From Streptococcus thermophilus (lineage in GTDB: Bacteria > Actinomycetota > Actinomycetes > Mycobacteriales > Mycobacteriaceae), in NCBI GenBank assembly GCA_900618065.1, contig UYIL01000003.1, forward strand, positions 186,001 through 250,000: 64,000 nucleotides of DNA. Direction: 5' to 3'. Of the stretch, positions 1 through 7,650 are shown piece after piece. The notes beneath the pieces were generated by a model. That model was given only the letters and a program-made list of their open reading frames with translations. It was not told the origin of the DNA and made no database searches. A program made the translations under genes and the position numbers. The first letter of the stretch is position 1, and every line of letters starts with the position of its first letter.

Positions 1-220
1 CGGTGCTCACGGCTTCAATCTCCGACAGACGACGGCTCTTGAACGCGGCCAGGGCATGCGCCCGGGCGAAGTGCACGAGGAAGAGGTAGTCCTGCACGAG
101 GTAGTCTTGGAAGACTTCGAGGGGCAGTGTGCCGTCGCCAAGCTTTTCCACGAACTCGTGCTTCGTATACTCCTCCCACTCCGGCGCGCGGGACTTCAGT
201 TCTTCATACAGCGTGGTCAT
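1..220 (-). CDS. TenA/thiaminase-II family protein, N-terminal part (cut by window edge)
   Basis: Only the first 73 codons are present; the gene runs off the left edge. It starts at an ATG with an AGGAG ribosome site that overlaps the stop of the TenA gene upstream. The visible part has the TenA-type helix with LVQDYLFLVHF, which closely parallels LVQDYRFVDSF in the neighbour, so the two are paralogues arranged as an operon 8 bases apart. TenA proteins hydrolyse thiamin breakdown products so that the pyrimidine can be salvaged; the leader riboswitch supports a thiamin role. Catalytic residues lie outside the window, so activity cannot be judged. Confidence 0.8.
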   Translation of the reverse strand, partial: MTTLYEELKSRAPEWEEYTKHEFVEKLGDGTLPLEVFQDYLVQDYLFLVHFARAHALAAFKSRRLSEIEAVST

Positions 221-228
221 GGTTGCTC

Positions 229-897
229 CTAGTTAGTGTTGATCGGCTCGGCGTAGGCGGCGTCGAAGAAATCGAGCTCGAGTTTCACTGCGCGGCCGAA
301 GAAATCGCTGAGCACCTGGCGGGTCTCCTCGTCCTTCTCGCCGAGGCGGTCGACCTCGCTGCGCAGGAACTCCACCAGGGTGTGGAATTCGGGGTAGTCG
401 TGCAGCTCAATCCACTCGTTGTGGACGAAGCTCTGCGGGCGGTCCTCCGGGGCTTTGATGGCCCAGTCGAGGTAGAGCCACTCAGCGACGACCAGCACGC
501 CCAGCGCCGCCGCGTAGGAGCGCGTCTCCGCTGCCTCACGCATCAGGCCGGTGAAGCCTGCCGTGGCGTCCGAGTCCGGGATCTCCTTGCGCTGCTCTTC
601 AGTCACGCCCAGTTCATCGAAGGAGCGCAGGAAGTAGGTGTTCTCATCGCCTGCGACCTCGCCGATGAACTGGGCCAAGCGCAGGCGCGGCGCGAGATCG
701 TCCGCAGTGGACATAGCCGCGCCGAGCAACTGCAGGAAGCTGTCTACGAACCGGTAGTCCTGGACCAAGTAGGAGGCCATGACGCCGGGGTCAATGGTGC
801 CGTCGAAAAGCTCCTGGACAAAGCGGTGATTGACGGCCGCATCCCACGTTTCTCGGTGGGTGTTGCGTAGCTCGTCGGTAAAGCGTGCATCAGTCAT
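229..897 (-). CDS. tenA: TenA-family aminopyrimidine aminohydrolase / thiaminase II-like protein
   Basis: A 222-residue all-helical protein of normal TenA length, with the family motif LVQDYRFVDSFLQLLGAA near residue 44 and a WLYLDW segment in the middle. TenA enzymes act in the cytoplasm in thiamin salvage. The protein contains no cysteine at all, so it lacks the catalytic Cys of the TenA_C class and would belong to the Cys-less TenA_E class, whose substrates are less settled. It is the first gene after a TPP riboswitch and is followed 8 bases later by a second TenA-like gene, which points to thiamin-repressed expression of the pair. Confidence 0.85.
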   Translation of the reverse strand: MTDARFTDELRNTHRETWDAAVNHRFVQELFDGTIDPGVMASYLVQDYRFVDSFLQLLGAAMSTADDLAPRLRLAQFIGEVAGDENTYFLRSFDELGVTEEQRKEIPDSDATAGFTGLMREAAETRSYAAALGVLVVAEWLYLDWAIKAPEDRPQSFVHNEWIELHDYPEFHTLVEFLRSEVDRLGEKDEETRQVLSDFFGRAVKLELDFFDAAYAEPINTN

Positions 898-903
898 AGT
901 GAC

Positions 904-980
904 ATTCCTCCGCGAATTCGAATTCGATCAGGTTCAGCGGGTGTGATCTCAGCCGAGCTAGCGCCCGGCACCCCGTGTCG
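904..980 (-). promoter_or_regulatory. TPP riboswitch (THI element)
   Basis: Read on the minus strand this shows the conserved TPP aptamer parts in order: ACGGGGTGC, then GGCTGAGATCACACCC, then GCTGAACCTGATC, and finally GCGGAGGAA close to the start codon. The last part, normally GCGNAGGGA, here supplies the ribosome site of the first TenA gene, about 6 bases before its ATG. Sequestration of the Shine-Dalgarno on TPP binding is therefore the likely mode, that is, control of translation rather than transcription. The segment between the TGAACCTGATC and the GCG part is short and diverged compared with the usual consensus. Confidence 0.9.
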
Positions 981-995
981 TGTAAGTCCACGCTA

Positions 996-1055
996 CCTGA
1001 AACGCGAACTCCCCGCGGCGCCGTTTTCACGGCCTCCACGGGGAGTCGATTCAGG
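996..1055. repeat. Imperfect inverted repeat upstream of the TPP riboswitch
   Basis: CCTGAA followed by ACTCCCCG pairs with CGGGGAGT followed by TTCAGG, giving an 8-pair core stem plus an outer 6-pair stem around a loop of about 23 bases. It lies 5' of the aptamer on the minus strand. No T-run follows on either strand, so it is not a clear intrinsic terminator. It could end transcripts of the genes at 1184-2007 or belong to the thiamin leader. Confidence 0.45.
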
Positions 1056-1183
1056 TTTAAGTTGCAGTCCTTCCGCCACAGCACCTCGTAATCACATCAG
1101 TCACTGCAACCACAACGGTTCACAACTTTAACACCAGTGGAGGAGGGGTGCCACTTTCCGCGTTGAAAAGTTTCGGGGTGGCC

Positions 1184-1543
1184 CTAAAAAGGCAGGTTTT
1201 TGGTGAAATCCTCGACTGCCTTCCGCACCGGCGGCAGGTTGTAGACCGCCCCAGCCAAGATGGCCAGCGCTGCGAAAGCCAGCCCGACCGAGATCGGCGC
1301 GAAACCGAGGTATGCGCTGCCGAACGGCGGCTCCTCCGGCGCCTTCCAGTCGTCGGGGATCTTGTCCGCGTTGTCTTTGTTCTTGGTCACACCCTTTTCC
1401 GAAGAGCCAGAGCTAGAACCGGAGCTGAAAGCCTGCTGCACCGAACCGTCATTGCTGCCCGGGTCAGCCGCCTGAGCAGCAGGAACCGTCAACAGCGACA
1501 CCGACAGTGCAGCCGCAGCGAAAGCAGAGGTGAACTTCTTCAT
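1184..1543 (-). CDS. Small secreted protein with C-terminal membrane segment
   Basis: 119 residues. An N-terminal signal peptide (MKKFTSAFAAAALSVSLLTV, ending near AQAAD) is followed by a Ser/Gly-rich linker, then a hydrophobic helix around residues 80-102 and a short basic tail ending NLPF. This layout of signal peptide, low-complexity linker and C-terminal membrane helix recurs at 18030-18515, suggesting a small family of envelope proteins. It is probably exported by Sec and retained in the membrane with the linker outside. I do not recognise a family or function. It follows the 1555-2007 gene at 11 bases and may be cotranscribed with it. Confidence 0.75.
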   Translation of the reverse strand: MKKFTSAFAAAALSVSLLTVPAAQAADPGSNDGSVQQAFSSGSSSGSSEKGVTKNKDNADKIPDDWKAPEEPPFGSAYLGFAPISVGLAFAALAILAGAVYNLPPVRKAVEDFTKNLPF

Positions 1544-1554
1544 AGCGGCAGATT

Positions 1555-2007
1555 CTACCCCTTGGCGTGGCGCTCAATAACGTCGCCGAACTCGGGCAAC
1601 ACCGGGGCCACAATCTTGCCCACCTTCCCGCGTAGCGACGAATACACCTTGCCCACACCCGCCGGCGCCCGATCCGCGAACGAATCGCCGATCTTCAACA
1701 CCGAATCAGTGACCTCGTCCTCATTTGCAGCCAGGTACGCGCCGAAGCCTTCCTGGGAGTCGCCGTTTTGGTACTTGTCCCAGTGCGGGTTCAGTTCCTC
1801 GACGATGCTGGGCAGGAGCTGGTTGATGCCTTTGCTGAGGGCATCGGCGTTGACACGCTTGGCGGCGCCGACCGCCGACTTAAGCGCGATGCCAGTCGCT
1901 CCGGACTGGTTGGACACAGTTTCGTTCGCCAGCTTGGTCAGGTCGCCCACGACAGCTTCGCGGGTGGGGTCGTTGAGAATTGCCTTCAAGTCAGTCATGC
2001 CCACCAT
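1555..2007 (-). CDS. Conserved actinobacterial hypothetical protein (DUF6918-like)
   Basis: 150 residues, soluble, mostly helical, with no signal peptide or membrane segment. The pattern MTDLKAILNDPTREAVVGDL at the start and a C-terminal part built around VGKVYSSLRGKVGKIVAPVL resemble a short actinobacterial family I know only as an uncharacterised DUF. An internal ATG three codons in (position 1998) has a GGTGGG before it and may be the true start. Function unknown. The gene lies on the minus strand just upstream of a small secreted protein gene. Confidence 0.7.
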   Translation of the reverse strand: MVGMTDLKAILNDPTREAVVGDLTKLANETVSNQSGATGIALKSAVGAAKRVNADALSKGINQLLPSIVEELNPHWDKYQNGDSQEGFGAYLAANEDEVTDSVLKIGDSFADRAPAGVGKVYSSLRGKVGKIVAPVLPEFGDVIERHAKG

Positions 2008-2088
2008 CGTATGCGGAAGTGCTCAGGCAGCGCTCAGCAAGGTCACCGCAAGCTCCCCGCTATCGCGCTCGGGCGCAATGCCGTGGTG

Positions 2089-3243
2089 TTAGAACGGCAG
2101 GCGGATTCCGCCGTTGTTCTGCATGAATGCGACGATGGCCGCACCGGCGGCACCCAGCAGAGCAAGCACACCGAGTAGGACCCCAACACTCGAGGAGCCG
2201 TCAATATCAGAACCGTCGCCGCTCGGTGCCGGGTTGGAGGGTTTCGGGTTTGAGGGCTTCGGGGTAGTCCGGCTGGAATCGCCAACGGTGAACCTGACTT
2301 GGGACGCCTTTTGAGAACTGTCAGGGAAAGTCGCCATCACCGAGAACTCGACCCATGCGCCCCGACCGGAGTTGGCAGGAGCCTTGGCGGTAACCACACC
2401 AGTGCTGCGATCCACAGAGGCTGTCCAGCCGCTAGGAACGTCACCCAGTTTGAAGGTGGTACCGGCGGGAACGTTCTTCTTCGTCGGGGCAGCGGTACCA
2501 GCCTTCTTGGCCGGGGTTGTCACGTTCGGGTACGTGATCGTGGCTTTGTCGCGCTGCCACTGGCCCTGCTGGGAGATGGTGAAATACAGCGTCTCCAGCT
2601 GGGTATTGCCGTTCGGGAAAGCGACTTCGACGGCCACGGTGAATCGACCCGGCAGAAGATTGCCCTTCGGCCTGACGGTGACGTCGCCTTTCTTATTTAT
2701 CGTCGCTTCCACGGTGTCGCGCAGCCTCGGGTTCAGGTCGTGGCGGATCTTGAAAGTCGTGCCAGCGGGCACGGACGCGGTCTGGCGGGCGGTGGCTGTC
2801 TCGTTGCCGCGCATGGTCACCGGTGTCCACACCGCTTTGTGCTCGTTCAGCTCTTGCTTCGCAGTCACCTCGACCTTGTAAGATCCAACGTGGCGGCCGT
2901 TGGTCGTGTTCACGGTGATGGGGAACTCGATCCACTTTCGGGAATTCGTCTCCTTGTTCACCGGTGCCTTAACGGTGACCACACCCGCCGTATCGACGGA
3001 GAGTTTGAAGCCCTCGTACTCAGGGTTTACGGAGAACTGGTATTCACCCTTCGGGGTGCCCTGCGGGACAATGCGCACTTCGCCGCCGAAACCGGTTTCT
3101 GCCGCTGGCCAGGTCAAACCTCCAACGGGCGTCTTGCCCGCTGTGGTCTGTGCGGTGGCGATAGGGGTGGTGGGTGCGCTGATGCCTGCGCCGAGGAGCG
3201 CGGTAGCGGTAGCCAGCGCGAGGGCCCGCATTGTGATCTTCAT
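2089..3243 (-). CDS. Secreted surface protein with repeated Rib/YPDG-like domains and C-terminal anchor helix
   Basis: 384 residues. Signal peptide at residues 1-31 ending IATAQ. Three to four beta-rich units follow, each with a phrase like TTFKI/TFKLGDVPSGW, a turn of the type DRSTGVVTAKAP and an ending such as VEFSVMATFPDSS; these resemble the Rib/alpha-like and YPDG repeat domains of Gram-positive surface proteins. A Pro/Ser/Lys-rich linker near residues 325-345 leads to a C-terminal hydrophobic helix and a short tail. There is no LPXTG motif, so anchoring would be by the helix, as in other corynebacterial envelope proteins. Likely an adhesin or cell-wall structural protein. Confidence 0.75.
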   Translation of the reverse strand: MKITMRALALATATALLGAGISAPTTPIATAQTTAGKTPVGGLTWPAAETGFGGEVRIVPQGTPKGEYQFSVNPEYEGFKLSVDTAGVVTVKAPVNKETNSRKWIEFPITVNTTNGRHVGSYKVEVTAKQELNEHKAVWTPVTMRGNETATARQTASVPAGTTFKIRHDLNPRLRDTVEATINKKGDVTVRPKGNLLPGRFTVAVEVAFPNGNTQLETLYFTISQQGQWQRDKATITYPNVTTPAKKAGTAAPTKKNVPAGTTFKLGDVPSGWTASVDRSTGVVTAKAPANSGRGAWVEFSVMATFPDSSQKASQVRFTVGDSSRTTPKPSNPKPSNPAPSGDGSDIDGSSSVGVLLGVLALLGAAGAAIVAFMQNNGGIRLPF

Positions 3244-3308
3244 GGTTGTGGTCTCCAGACAGCCAGATTCTTATTCTTAGAGTTGACTGCCAGAAGAGTA
3301 GCAAAAAG

Positions 3309-3581
3309 TCACGAATTAGTTTCAGCCCAACGTAAATAGACGCGCTGGGCGGCAGTGGCAAAAGCGCTGTTGTCTCCGCGTAACGGCTCCAGCATTTCGA
3401 CGCCCCGTGCCAACGCCTCACCAGCCGCCCCCGGCGAGTCGAAAACGGCAATCCCGTCGATCCGGGCACCCGGGATCGCCGCAGCGGCGCATAGGGCGGA
3501 GTAACTGCGGACGACGCCGCCGTGGTGGGCGCAGAATTCATCGGCGATGATGAGCAGTTGTTCAGGAGTGAGCGGTTTCAT
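3309..3581 (-). CDS. Doc/Fic-like toxin component with degenerate active-site motif
   Basis: 90 residues. The start (LTPEQLLIIADEF), a middle VVRSYSALCAAAAIPGAR and the C-terminal helix line up with death-on-curing (Doc) toxins, a branch of the Fic fold that AMPylates or phosphorylates targets such as EF-Tu. Where Doc proteins carry HPFxDGNKR, this one reads EPLRGDNSAF (residues 65-74), so the catalytic His and the phosphate-binding Lys/Arg are missing. It may be an inactive or repurposed toxin. The expected partner, a ribbon-helix-helix antitoxin, lies upstream on the same strand but 344 bases away, with two palindromic repeat elements in between. Confidence 0.6.
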   Translation of the reverse strand: MKPLTPEQLLIIADEFCAHHGGVVRSYSALCAAAAIPGARIDGIAVFDSPGAAGEALARGVEMLEPLRGDNSAFATAAQRVYLRWAETNS

Positions 3582-3598
3582 TGTGCTAAGTCATCGTG

Positions 3599-3701
3599 GT
3601 GCGGAAAAGTTCACAAACTGGGTTTCTGTCTGGAACTGTTAGTGCAGGTCACGGCGTTGTGGGGTTTTGGCGGGAGGTCCGACTCGTCATCTTTTCCGCA
3701 C
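3599..3701. repeat. Short palindrome-ended repeat element, copy A
   Basis: 103 bases bounded by a perfect 11-base inverted repeat, GTGCGGAAAAG and CTTTTCCGCAC. Inside it shares TTTCTGTCTGGAACTGTTAG-like and GCAGGTCA sequence with copy B (3802-3906), and ACAAACTGG-TTTCT-TCT plus GCAGGTCA with copy C on the opposite strand (17774-17877). No protein is supported within it. The size, terminal repeats and dispersal suggest a miniature inverted-repeat or REP-like element; no target duplication is evident. Confidence 0.7.
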
Positions 3702-3801
3702 GAGCCCAATAGGTGGGTTGTCCCTCGGTCAGTTTTCGAGCGGTCAGTTTTCGGGTCAGGTCTTGCTTCTGTGGGCCATCGAGGGGGCCGTGCCGAACCC
3801 G

Positions 3802-3906
3802 CTCCTGCAAAAGATGACAAACCTGATTTCTGTCTGAAACTATCGGTGCAGGTCAGGGCGTTATGGGCGAGTAAATCGAAATCGAGTTTGTCATCGTTTG
3901 CAGGAG
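3802..3906. repeat. Short palindrome-ended repeat element, copy B
   Basis: 105 bases bounded by 21-base inverted arms, CTCCTGCAAAAGATGACAAA plus C against GTTTGTCATCGTTTGCAGGA plus G, with one mismatch. The interior parallels copy A (TTTCTGTCTG, GTGCAGGTCA, GGCGTT). It lies directly after the antitoxin gene, separated by 19 bases. Between copies A and B lies a 100-base spacer containing the direct repeat CGGTCAGTTTTCG twice. Confidence 0.7.
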
Positions 3907-3925
3907 GGCCCGCCCCGAAACCCAC

Positions 3926-4147
3926 TTACCCCTCACCTGGCCGGGCGCGGCGGATCCGGGCTTCCATCCCGGCATAGTGGGGGATGGTGTCGCGGGCGAG
4001 TTGGGTAATGGTGGCGTCGTCAATCATGCGGGCTGCTGCGATGGCGACCGCTCTTTTGACTGCTTCTTGTTTTGAGCACCCCCATGCGGAGGCGAGCAAG
4101 GTGAGCGCGCGGTCTTCTTCAGTGGACAGTCTGAGGGTCATGGCCAT
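3926..4147 (-). CDS. Ribbon-helix-helix (CopG/Arc-type) antitoxin-like protein
   Basis: 73 residues. MTLRLSTEEDRALTLLASAW followed by GCSKQEAVKRAVAIAAAR is the beta-strand/helix/helix signature of ribbon-helix-helix DNA-binding proteins, typical of antitoxins that repress their own operon and neutralise a Doc-type toxin. A perfect palindrome sits 9-25 bases upstream of the start and is a natural operator for such a dimer. The Doc-like gene downstream is not adjacent, which is unusual for this module type. Confidence 0.75.
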   Translation of the reverse strand: MAMTLRLSTEEDRALTLLASAWGCSKQEAVKRAVAIAAARMIDDATITQLARDTIPHYAGMEARIRRARPGEG

Positions 4148-4155
4148 GCGTGAAT

Positions 4156-4172
4156 GGTATCAAACTGATACC
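4156..4172. promoter_or_regulatory. Palindromic operator candidate of the antitoxin gene
   Basis: GGTATCAAACTGATACC has perfect 7-base arms with a 3-base spacer and lies just upstream of the ribbon-helix-helix gene start (minus strand). Such proteins bind short palindromes in their own promoters. Its position between the divergent antitoxin and gyrA genes means it could also influence gyrA. Confidence 0.6.
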
Positions 4173-4247
4173 GCACGCCATCTCGGGAATGTCCACAGTG
4201 GTGCGTAGACTGACCACTGACATGTCCAGAGATAGAAAGGTCTCACA

Positions 4248-6875
4248 TTGAGTGATGACACTTTGAGCGGCGACACCTACGACCGCATTTTCCCCATTGA
4301 CATCAATGAGGAGATGCAGACCAGCTACATCGATTACGCGATGAGCGTGATCGTGGGTCGTGCGCTACCTGATGTGCGCGACGGCATGAAGCCGGTGCAC
4401 CGCCGCATTATTTATGCGATGTATGACTCGGGGTACCGCCCGGAGCGCAGTTACGTGAAGTCGGCGCGCCCGGTGTCGGACACGATGGGTCAGTTCCACC
4501 CGCACGGTGACTCCGCGATTTATGACACGCTTGTGCGTCTCGCGCAGCCGTGGGTCATGCGGTATCCGCTTGTGGACGGCCAGGGTAACTTCGGCTCCCG
4601 CGGCAACGACGGCCCGGCGGCCATGCGTTACACCGAGTGCAAGATGACGCCGCTGGCGATGGAGATGGTCCGCGACATCCGCGAGAACGCGGTCGATTTC
4701 TCCCCGAACTACGACGGCAAGGCTCAGGAGCCGGACGTGTTGCCGTCGCGCGTGCCGAACCTGCTGCTCAACGGCTCCTCCGGTATTGCCGTGGGTATGG
4801 CCACGAACATCCCGCCGCACAACTTGGGCGAGCTGGCGGAGGCCATTTACTGGATCCTGGACAACCACGACGCGGACGAAAAAACCACCCTGGACGCCTG
4901 CATGGAGCGCGTGAAGGGCCCGGACTTCCCCACGGCCGGCATGATCGTCGGCGACTCCGGCATCCGCGACGCGTACACCACCGGCCGCGGCTCGATCCGC
5001 ATGCGCGGTGTGACCGAGATTGAAGAGGTGGGCACGCGCCAGGTCATCGTGATCACGGAGTTGCCGTACAACGTGAACCCGGACAACTTCATCTCCGGTA
5101 TCGCCGAGCAGGTCGCTGCGGGCAAGATGACCGGCATCTCGAAGATTGAGGACGAGTCCTCGGATCGTGTGGGTATGCGCATTGTGGTCACGCTCAAGCG
5201 CGATGCGGTGCCGCGCGTGGTGCTGAACAACCTGTACAAGCACTCGCCGTTGGAGACGAACTTCAGCGCCAACATGCTCTCGCTTGTCGACGGCGTACCC
5301 CGCACCCTTCGCCTGGACCAGATGCTGCGCTACTACGTGGCGCACCAGATCGAAGTCATTGTCAGGCGCACCCAGTTCCGACTGGACGAGGCCGAAAAGC
5401 GCGCCCACATCCTGCGCGGTCTGGTCAAGGCGCTGGACATGCTCGACGAGGTCATCGCGCTGATCCGCCGTTCCCCGACGGTCGACGAAGCGCGCGAAGG
5501 CCTGATGTCGCTTCTCGACGTCGACGAGGTCCAGGCCGACGCCATCCTGGCGATGCAGCTGCGCCGTCTGGCAGCCCTCGAGCGCCAGAAGATCGTTGAC
5601 GATCTCGCTGCTATCGAGGCTGAGATTGCCGACTACAAGGACATCCTGGCCAAGCCCGAGCGTCAACGTGCGATTGTGGCTGATGAGCTGCGCGAGGTCG
5701 TCGACAAACATGGCGACGAGCGCCGCACCAAGCTTGTGGCCGCCACCGGCGACGTGACCGAGGAAGACCTCATCGCGCGTGAGAACGTCGTGGTCACTAT
5801 CACCGCGACCGGCTACGCCAAGCGCACGAAGGTGGATGCCTACAAGGCGCAGAAGCGCGGCGGCAAGGGCGTGCGCGGTGCCGAGCTGAAGCAGGACGAC
5901 GTGGTGAAGAACTTCTTCGTCTGCTCCACGCACGACTGGATCCTCTTCTTCACCAACTTCGGCCGCGTCTACCGGTTGAAGGCTTACGAGCTGCCGGAGG
6001 CGGGCCGCGCCGCCCGTGGGCAGCACGTGGCCAATCTGCTGGAGTTCCAGCCGGAGGAAAAGATCGCCCAGGTCATCCAGATCCAGACCTACCAGGACGC
6101 CCCGTACCTGGTGCTGGCTACCCGCGACGGCCGCGTGAAGAAGTCCCGCCTGACCGACTACGAGTCTGCTCGTTCTGCCGGTCTGATTGCCATCAACCTC
6201 AACGAGGGCGACACCCTGATCGGCGCATCACTGGTGGGTGAGGATGACGACATCCTGCTCGTCTCCGAGCAGGGCCAGTCCATCCGCTTCACCGCCGACG
6301 ATGAGCAGCTGCGCCCAATGGGCCGCGCCACCGCCGGTGTGAAGGGCATGCGCTTCCGCGGCGACGACCAACTGCTGGCCATGACCACCGTGTCCGACGG
6401 CCAGTACCTGCTGGTGGCCACCTCCGGCGGTTACGGAAAGCGCACCCCGATCGCGGAGTACAACCCGCAGGGCCGCGGCGGCATGGGCGTGATGACGTTC
6501 AAGTACACCCCGAAGCGCGGCAAGCTCATCGGTGCCTTGGCAGTGGAAGAAGATGACCAGATCTTCGCTATCACGTCAGCTGGCGGGGTGATTCGTACGG
6601 AGGTCAATCAGATTCGGCCGTCGTCACGCGCGACGATGGGCGTGCGCCTGGTGGACCTTGGTGACGACGTTGAGCTGCTTGCTATCGACGTCAACGTCGA
6701 GGACGAAGGCGAGCAGGAAGCCACCGCAGTGGCCAAGGGTGAGAAGACCCTTGATGAGGTCTCCGACACCGTCTCCAGCTCCGCCTCCACCGAAGTTTCT
6801 GGCTCCGCGGTGAACGTTAACTCCGTCGAAACCGATAATGTGGGGGAGACTCACGATTACGAGGACGAGGAGTAA
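4248..6875 (+). CDS. gyrA: DNA gyrase subunit A
   Basis: 875 residues, full family length. GyrA cuts and rejoins DNA in the GyrA2GyrB2 complex that introduces negative supercoils. The start is a TTG with AGAAAGG 7 bases before it. The catalytic tyrosine is Tyr128 in AAMRYTE; the quinolone pocket [14 protein letters not shown] keeps Ser89 and Asp93, the susceptible residues. The C-terminal half holds beta-pinwheel repeats with the GyrA-box type phrase QKRGGKG, followed by an acidic Ser-rich tail. A DUF3566 gene follows 3 bases after the stop, as in mycobacteria. gyrB is not in the window. Confidence 0.98.
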   Translation: MSDDTLSGDTYDRIFPIDINEEMQTSYIDYAMSVIVGRALPDVRDGMKPVHRRIIYAMYDSGYRPERSYVKSARPVSDTMGQFHPHGDSAIYDTLVRLAQPWVMRYPLVDGQGNFGSRGNDGPAAMRYTECKMTPLAMEMVRDIRENAVDFSPNYDGKAQEPDVLPSRVPNLLLNGSSGIAVGMATNIPPHNLGELAEAIYWILDNHDADEKTTLDACMERVKGPDFPTAGMIVGDSGIRDAYTTGRGSIRMRGVTEIEEVGTRQVIVITELPYNVNPDNFISGIAEQVAAGKMTGISKIEDESSDRVGMRIVVTLKRDAVPRVVLNNLYKHSPLETNFSANMLSLVDGVPRTLRLDQMLRYYVAHQIEVIVRRTQFRLDEAEKRAHILRGLVKALDMLDEVIALIRRSPTVDEAREGLMSLLDVDEVQADAILAMQLRRLAALERQKIVDDLAAIEAEIADYKDILAKPERQRAIVADELREVVDKHGDERRTKLVAATGDVTEEDLIARENVVVTITATGYAKRTKVDAYKAQKRGGKGVRGAELKQDDVVKNFFVCSTHDWILFFTNFGRVYRLKAYELPEAGRAARGQHVANLLEFQPEEKIAQVIQIQTYQDAPYLVLATRDGRVKKSRLTDYESARSAGLIAINLNEGDTLIGASLVGEDDDILLVSEQGQSIRFTADDEQLRPMGRATAGVKGMRFRGDDQLLAMTTVSDGQYLLVATSGGYGKRTPIAEYNPQGRGGMGVMTFKYTPKRGKLIGALAVEEDDQIFAITSAGGVIRTEVNQIRPSSRATMGVRLVDLGDDVELLAIDVNVEDEGEQEATAVAKGEKTLDEVSDTVSSSASTEVSGSAVNVNSVETDNVGETHDYEDEE

Positions 6876-6878
6876 GTC

Positions 6879-7220
6879 TTGGCCACACGCAACGTGACCC
6901 TCACCCGCATTCGGCCGGGCAGCGCCTTCAAGATCGGCATCTTGCTGTCGCTGATCGGCTTCGCGGCATGGCTGCTCGCCGTGACGGTCCTGTACTTCGT
7001 CATCGATGCAGCAGGTGTCGTGGACTCGATGAACTCCCTGATCGGCGGCGTCGGCGGTGAAACCGCGATCGACTTCCCGCTCGTGCTGGCCATGGCTGGC
7101 CTCAGCGGGGCGACGGGAGTCGTCTTCGTCGCGATCATGGCCCCGCTGACCGCGTTCATCTACAATGCGTTGGCAGACCTTGTTGGTGGCCTAGCCATCG
7201 AACTAACCGACCGGCAATAG
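6879..7220 (+). CDS. DUF3566 membrane protein downstream of gyrA
   Basis: 113 residues starting at a TTG placed 3 bases after the gyrA stop, so translation is probably coupled. Residues 4-20 (RNVTLTRIRPGSAFKIG) and two membrane helices (about 22-45 and 70-100) match the DUF3566 family, which sits after gyrA in many actinobacteria (Rv0007 in Mycobacterium tuberculosis). In that genus the protein is linked to cell division or envelope processes, but the molecular role is not settled. Confidence 0.85.
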   Translation: MATRNVTLTRIRPGSAFKIGILLSLIGFAAWLLAVTVLYFVIDAAGVVDSMNSLIGGVGGETAIDFPLVLAMAGLSGATGVVFVAIMAPLTAFIYNALADLVGGLAIELTDRQ

Positions 7221-7284
7221 GGCATCTGAACAGGCGATTTGGTTCTATCAAAGCGTCTGGGTAATGTTCTAGAAGTTCCGAGCG

Positions 7285-7358
7285 GGGCCTATAGCTCAGT
7301 CGGTTAGAGCGCATCGCTGATAACGATGAGGTCGCAAGTTCGATTCTTGCTAGGCCCA
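7285..7358 (+). tRNA. tRNA-Ile (GAT)
   Basis: 74 bases with acceptor pair GGGCCTA/TAGGCCC, D-arm AGCTCAGTCGGTTAGAGC, anticodon stem CATCG/CGATG with loop CTGATAA (anticodon GAT at 7319-7321) and T-loop GTTCGATTC. CCA is not encoded (CA follows). Confidence 0.97.
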
Positions 7359-7373
7359 CAAGTTCGGAACAAA

Positions 7374-7446
7374 GGGGCATTAGCTCAATTGGTAGAGCGC
7401 CTCCCTTGCAAGGAGGAGGTCAGGAGTTCGATTCTCCTATGCTCCA
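7374..7446 (+). tRNA. tRNA-Ala (TGC)
   Basis: 73 bases with acceptor GGGGCAT/ATGCTCC, anticodon stem CCTCC/GGAGG and loop CTTGCAA (anticodon TGC at 7407-7409), T-loop GTTCGATTC. It follows tRNA-Ile by 15 bases and is probably on the same transcript. Confidence 0.97.
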
Positions 7447-7452
7447 CACCCC

Positions 7453-7486
7453 AGACCCTCTAGCTTCGGCTAGGGGGTCTTCTTGT
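7453..7486 (+). terminator. Rho-independent terminator after the tRNA pair
   Basis: AGACCCTCTAGC pairs with GCTAGGGGGTCT around a TTCG tetraloop, followed by TCTTGTT. It ends the tRNA-Ile/tRNA-Ala transcript. Confidence 0.85.
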
Positions 7487-7567
7487 TGTGTGCGACGTCC
7501 GGAGGCTAGGAGCTGCCGAGCTTCGGGTCTCAAACTCATAAATCGAAGTGCGAAACTGCTAAACTAT

Positions 7568-7629
7568 TTCACACTTTCATTCTCACTTTGAAGTTTAAAC
7601 TCCGAATCGGCAGCTAGTGAAAGTGTGAA
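7568..7629. promoter_or_regulatory. Inverted operator-like repeats upstream of the AlbA/ATPase gene
   Basis: TTCACACTTTCA (7568-7579) and its exact reverse complement TGAAAGTGTGAA (7618-7629) face each other 38 bases apart, the second ending 21 bases before the ATG. Next to the first arm is CATTCTCACTTTGAA, a motif that recurs downstream of the gene at 9432-9491. The layout suggests looping or cooperative repression, most simply by the gene's own DNA-binding product. Confidence 0.6.
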
Positions 7630-7650
7630 TATTGATTTAGACTGATTATC

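Noticed and set aside
3611..3925. 104-codon minus-strand open frame between antitoxin and toxin
   Set aside because: It runs through both palindromic repeat elements, its product has no recognisable fold, and it has no convincing ribosome site.
4365..6026. 553-codon open frame on the minus strand
   Set aside because: It is antisense to gyrA, whose protein is unmistakable; the His/Arg/Val-rich antisense product is the usual shadow in high-GC DNA.
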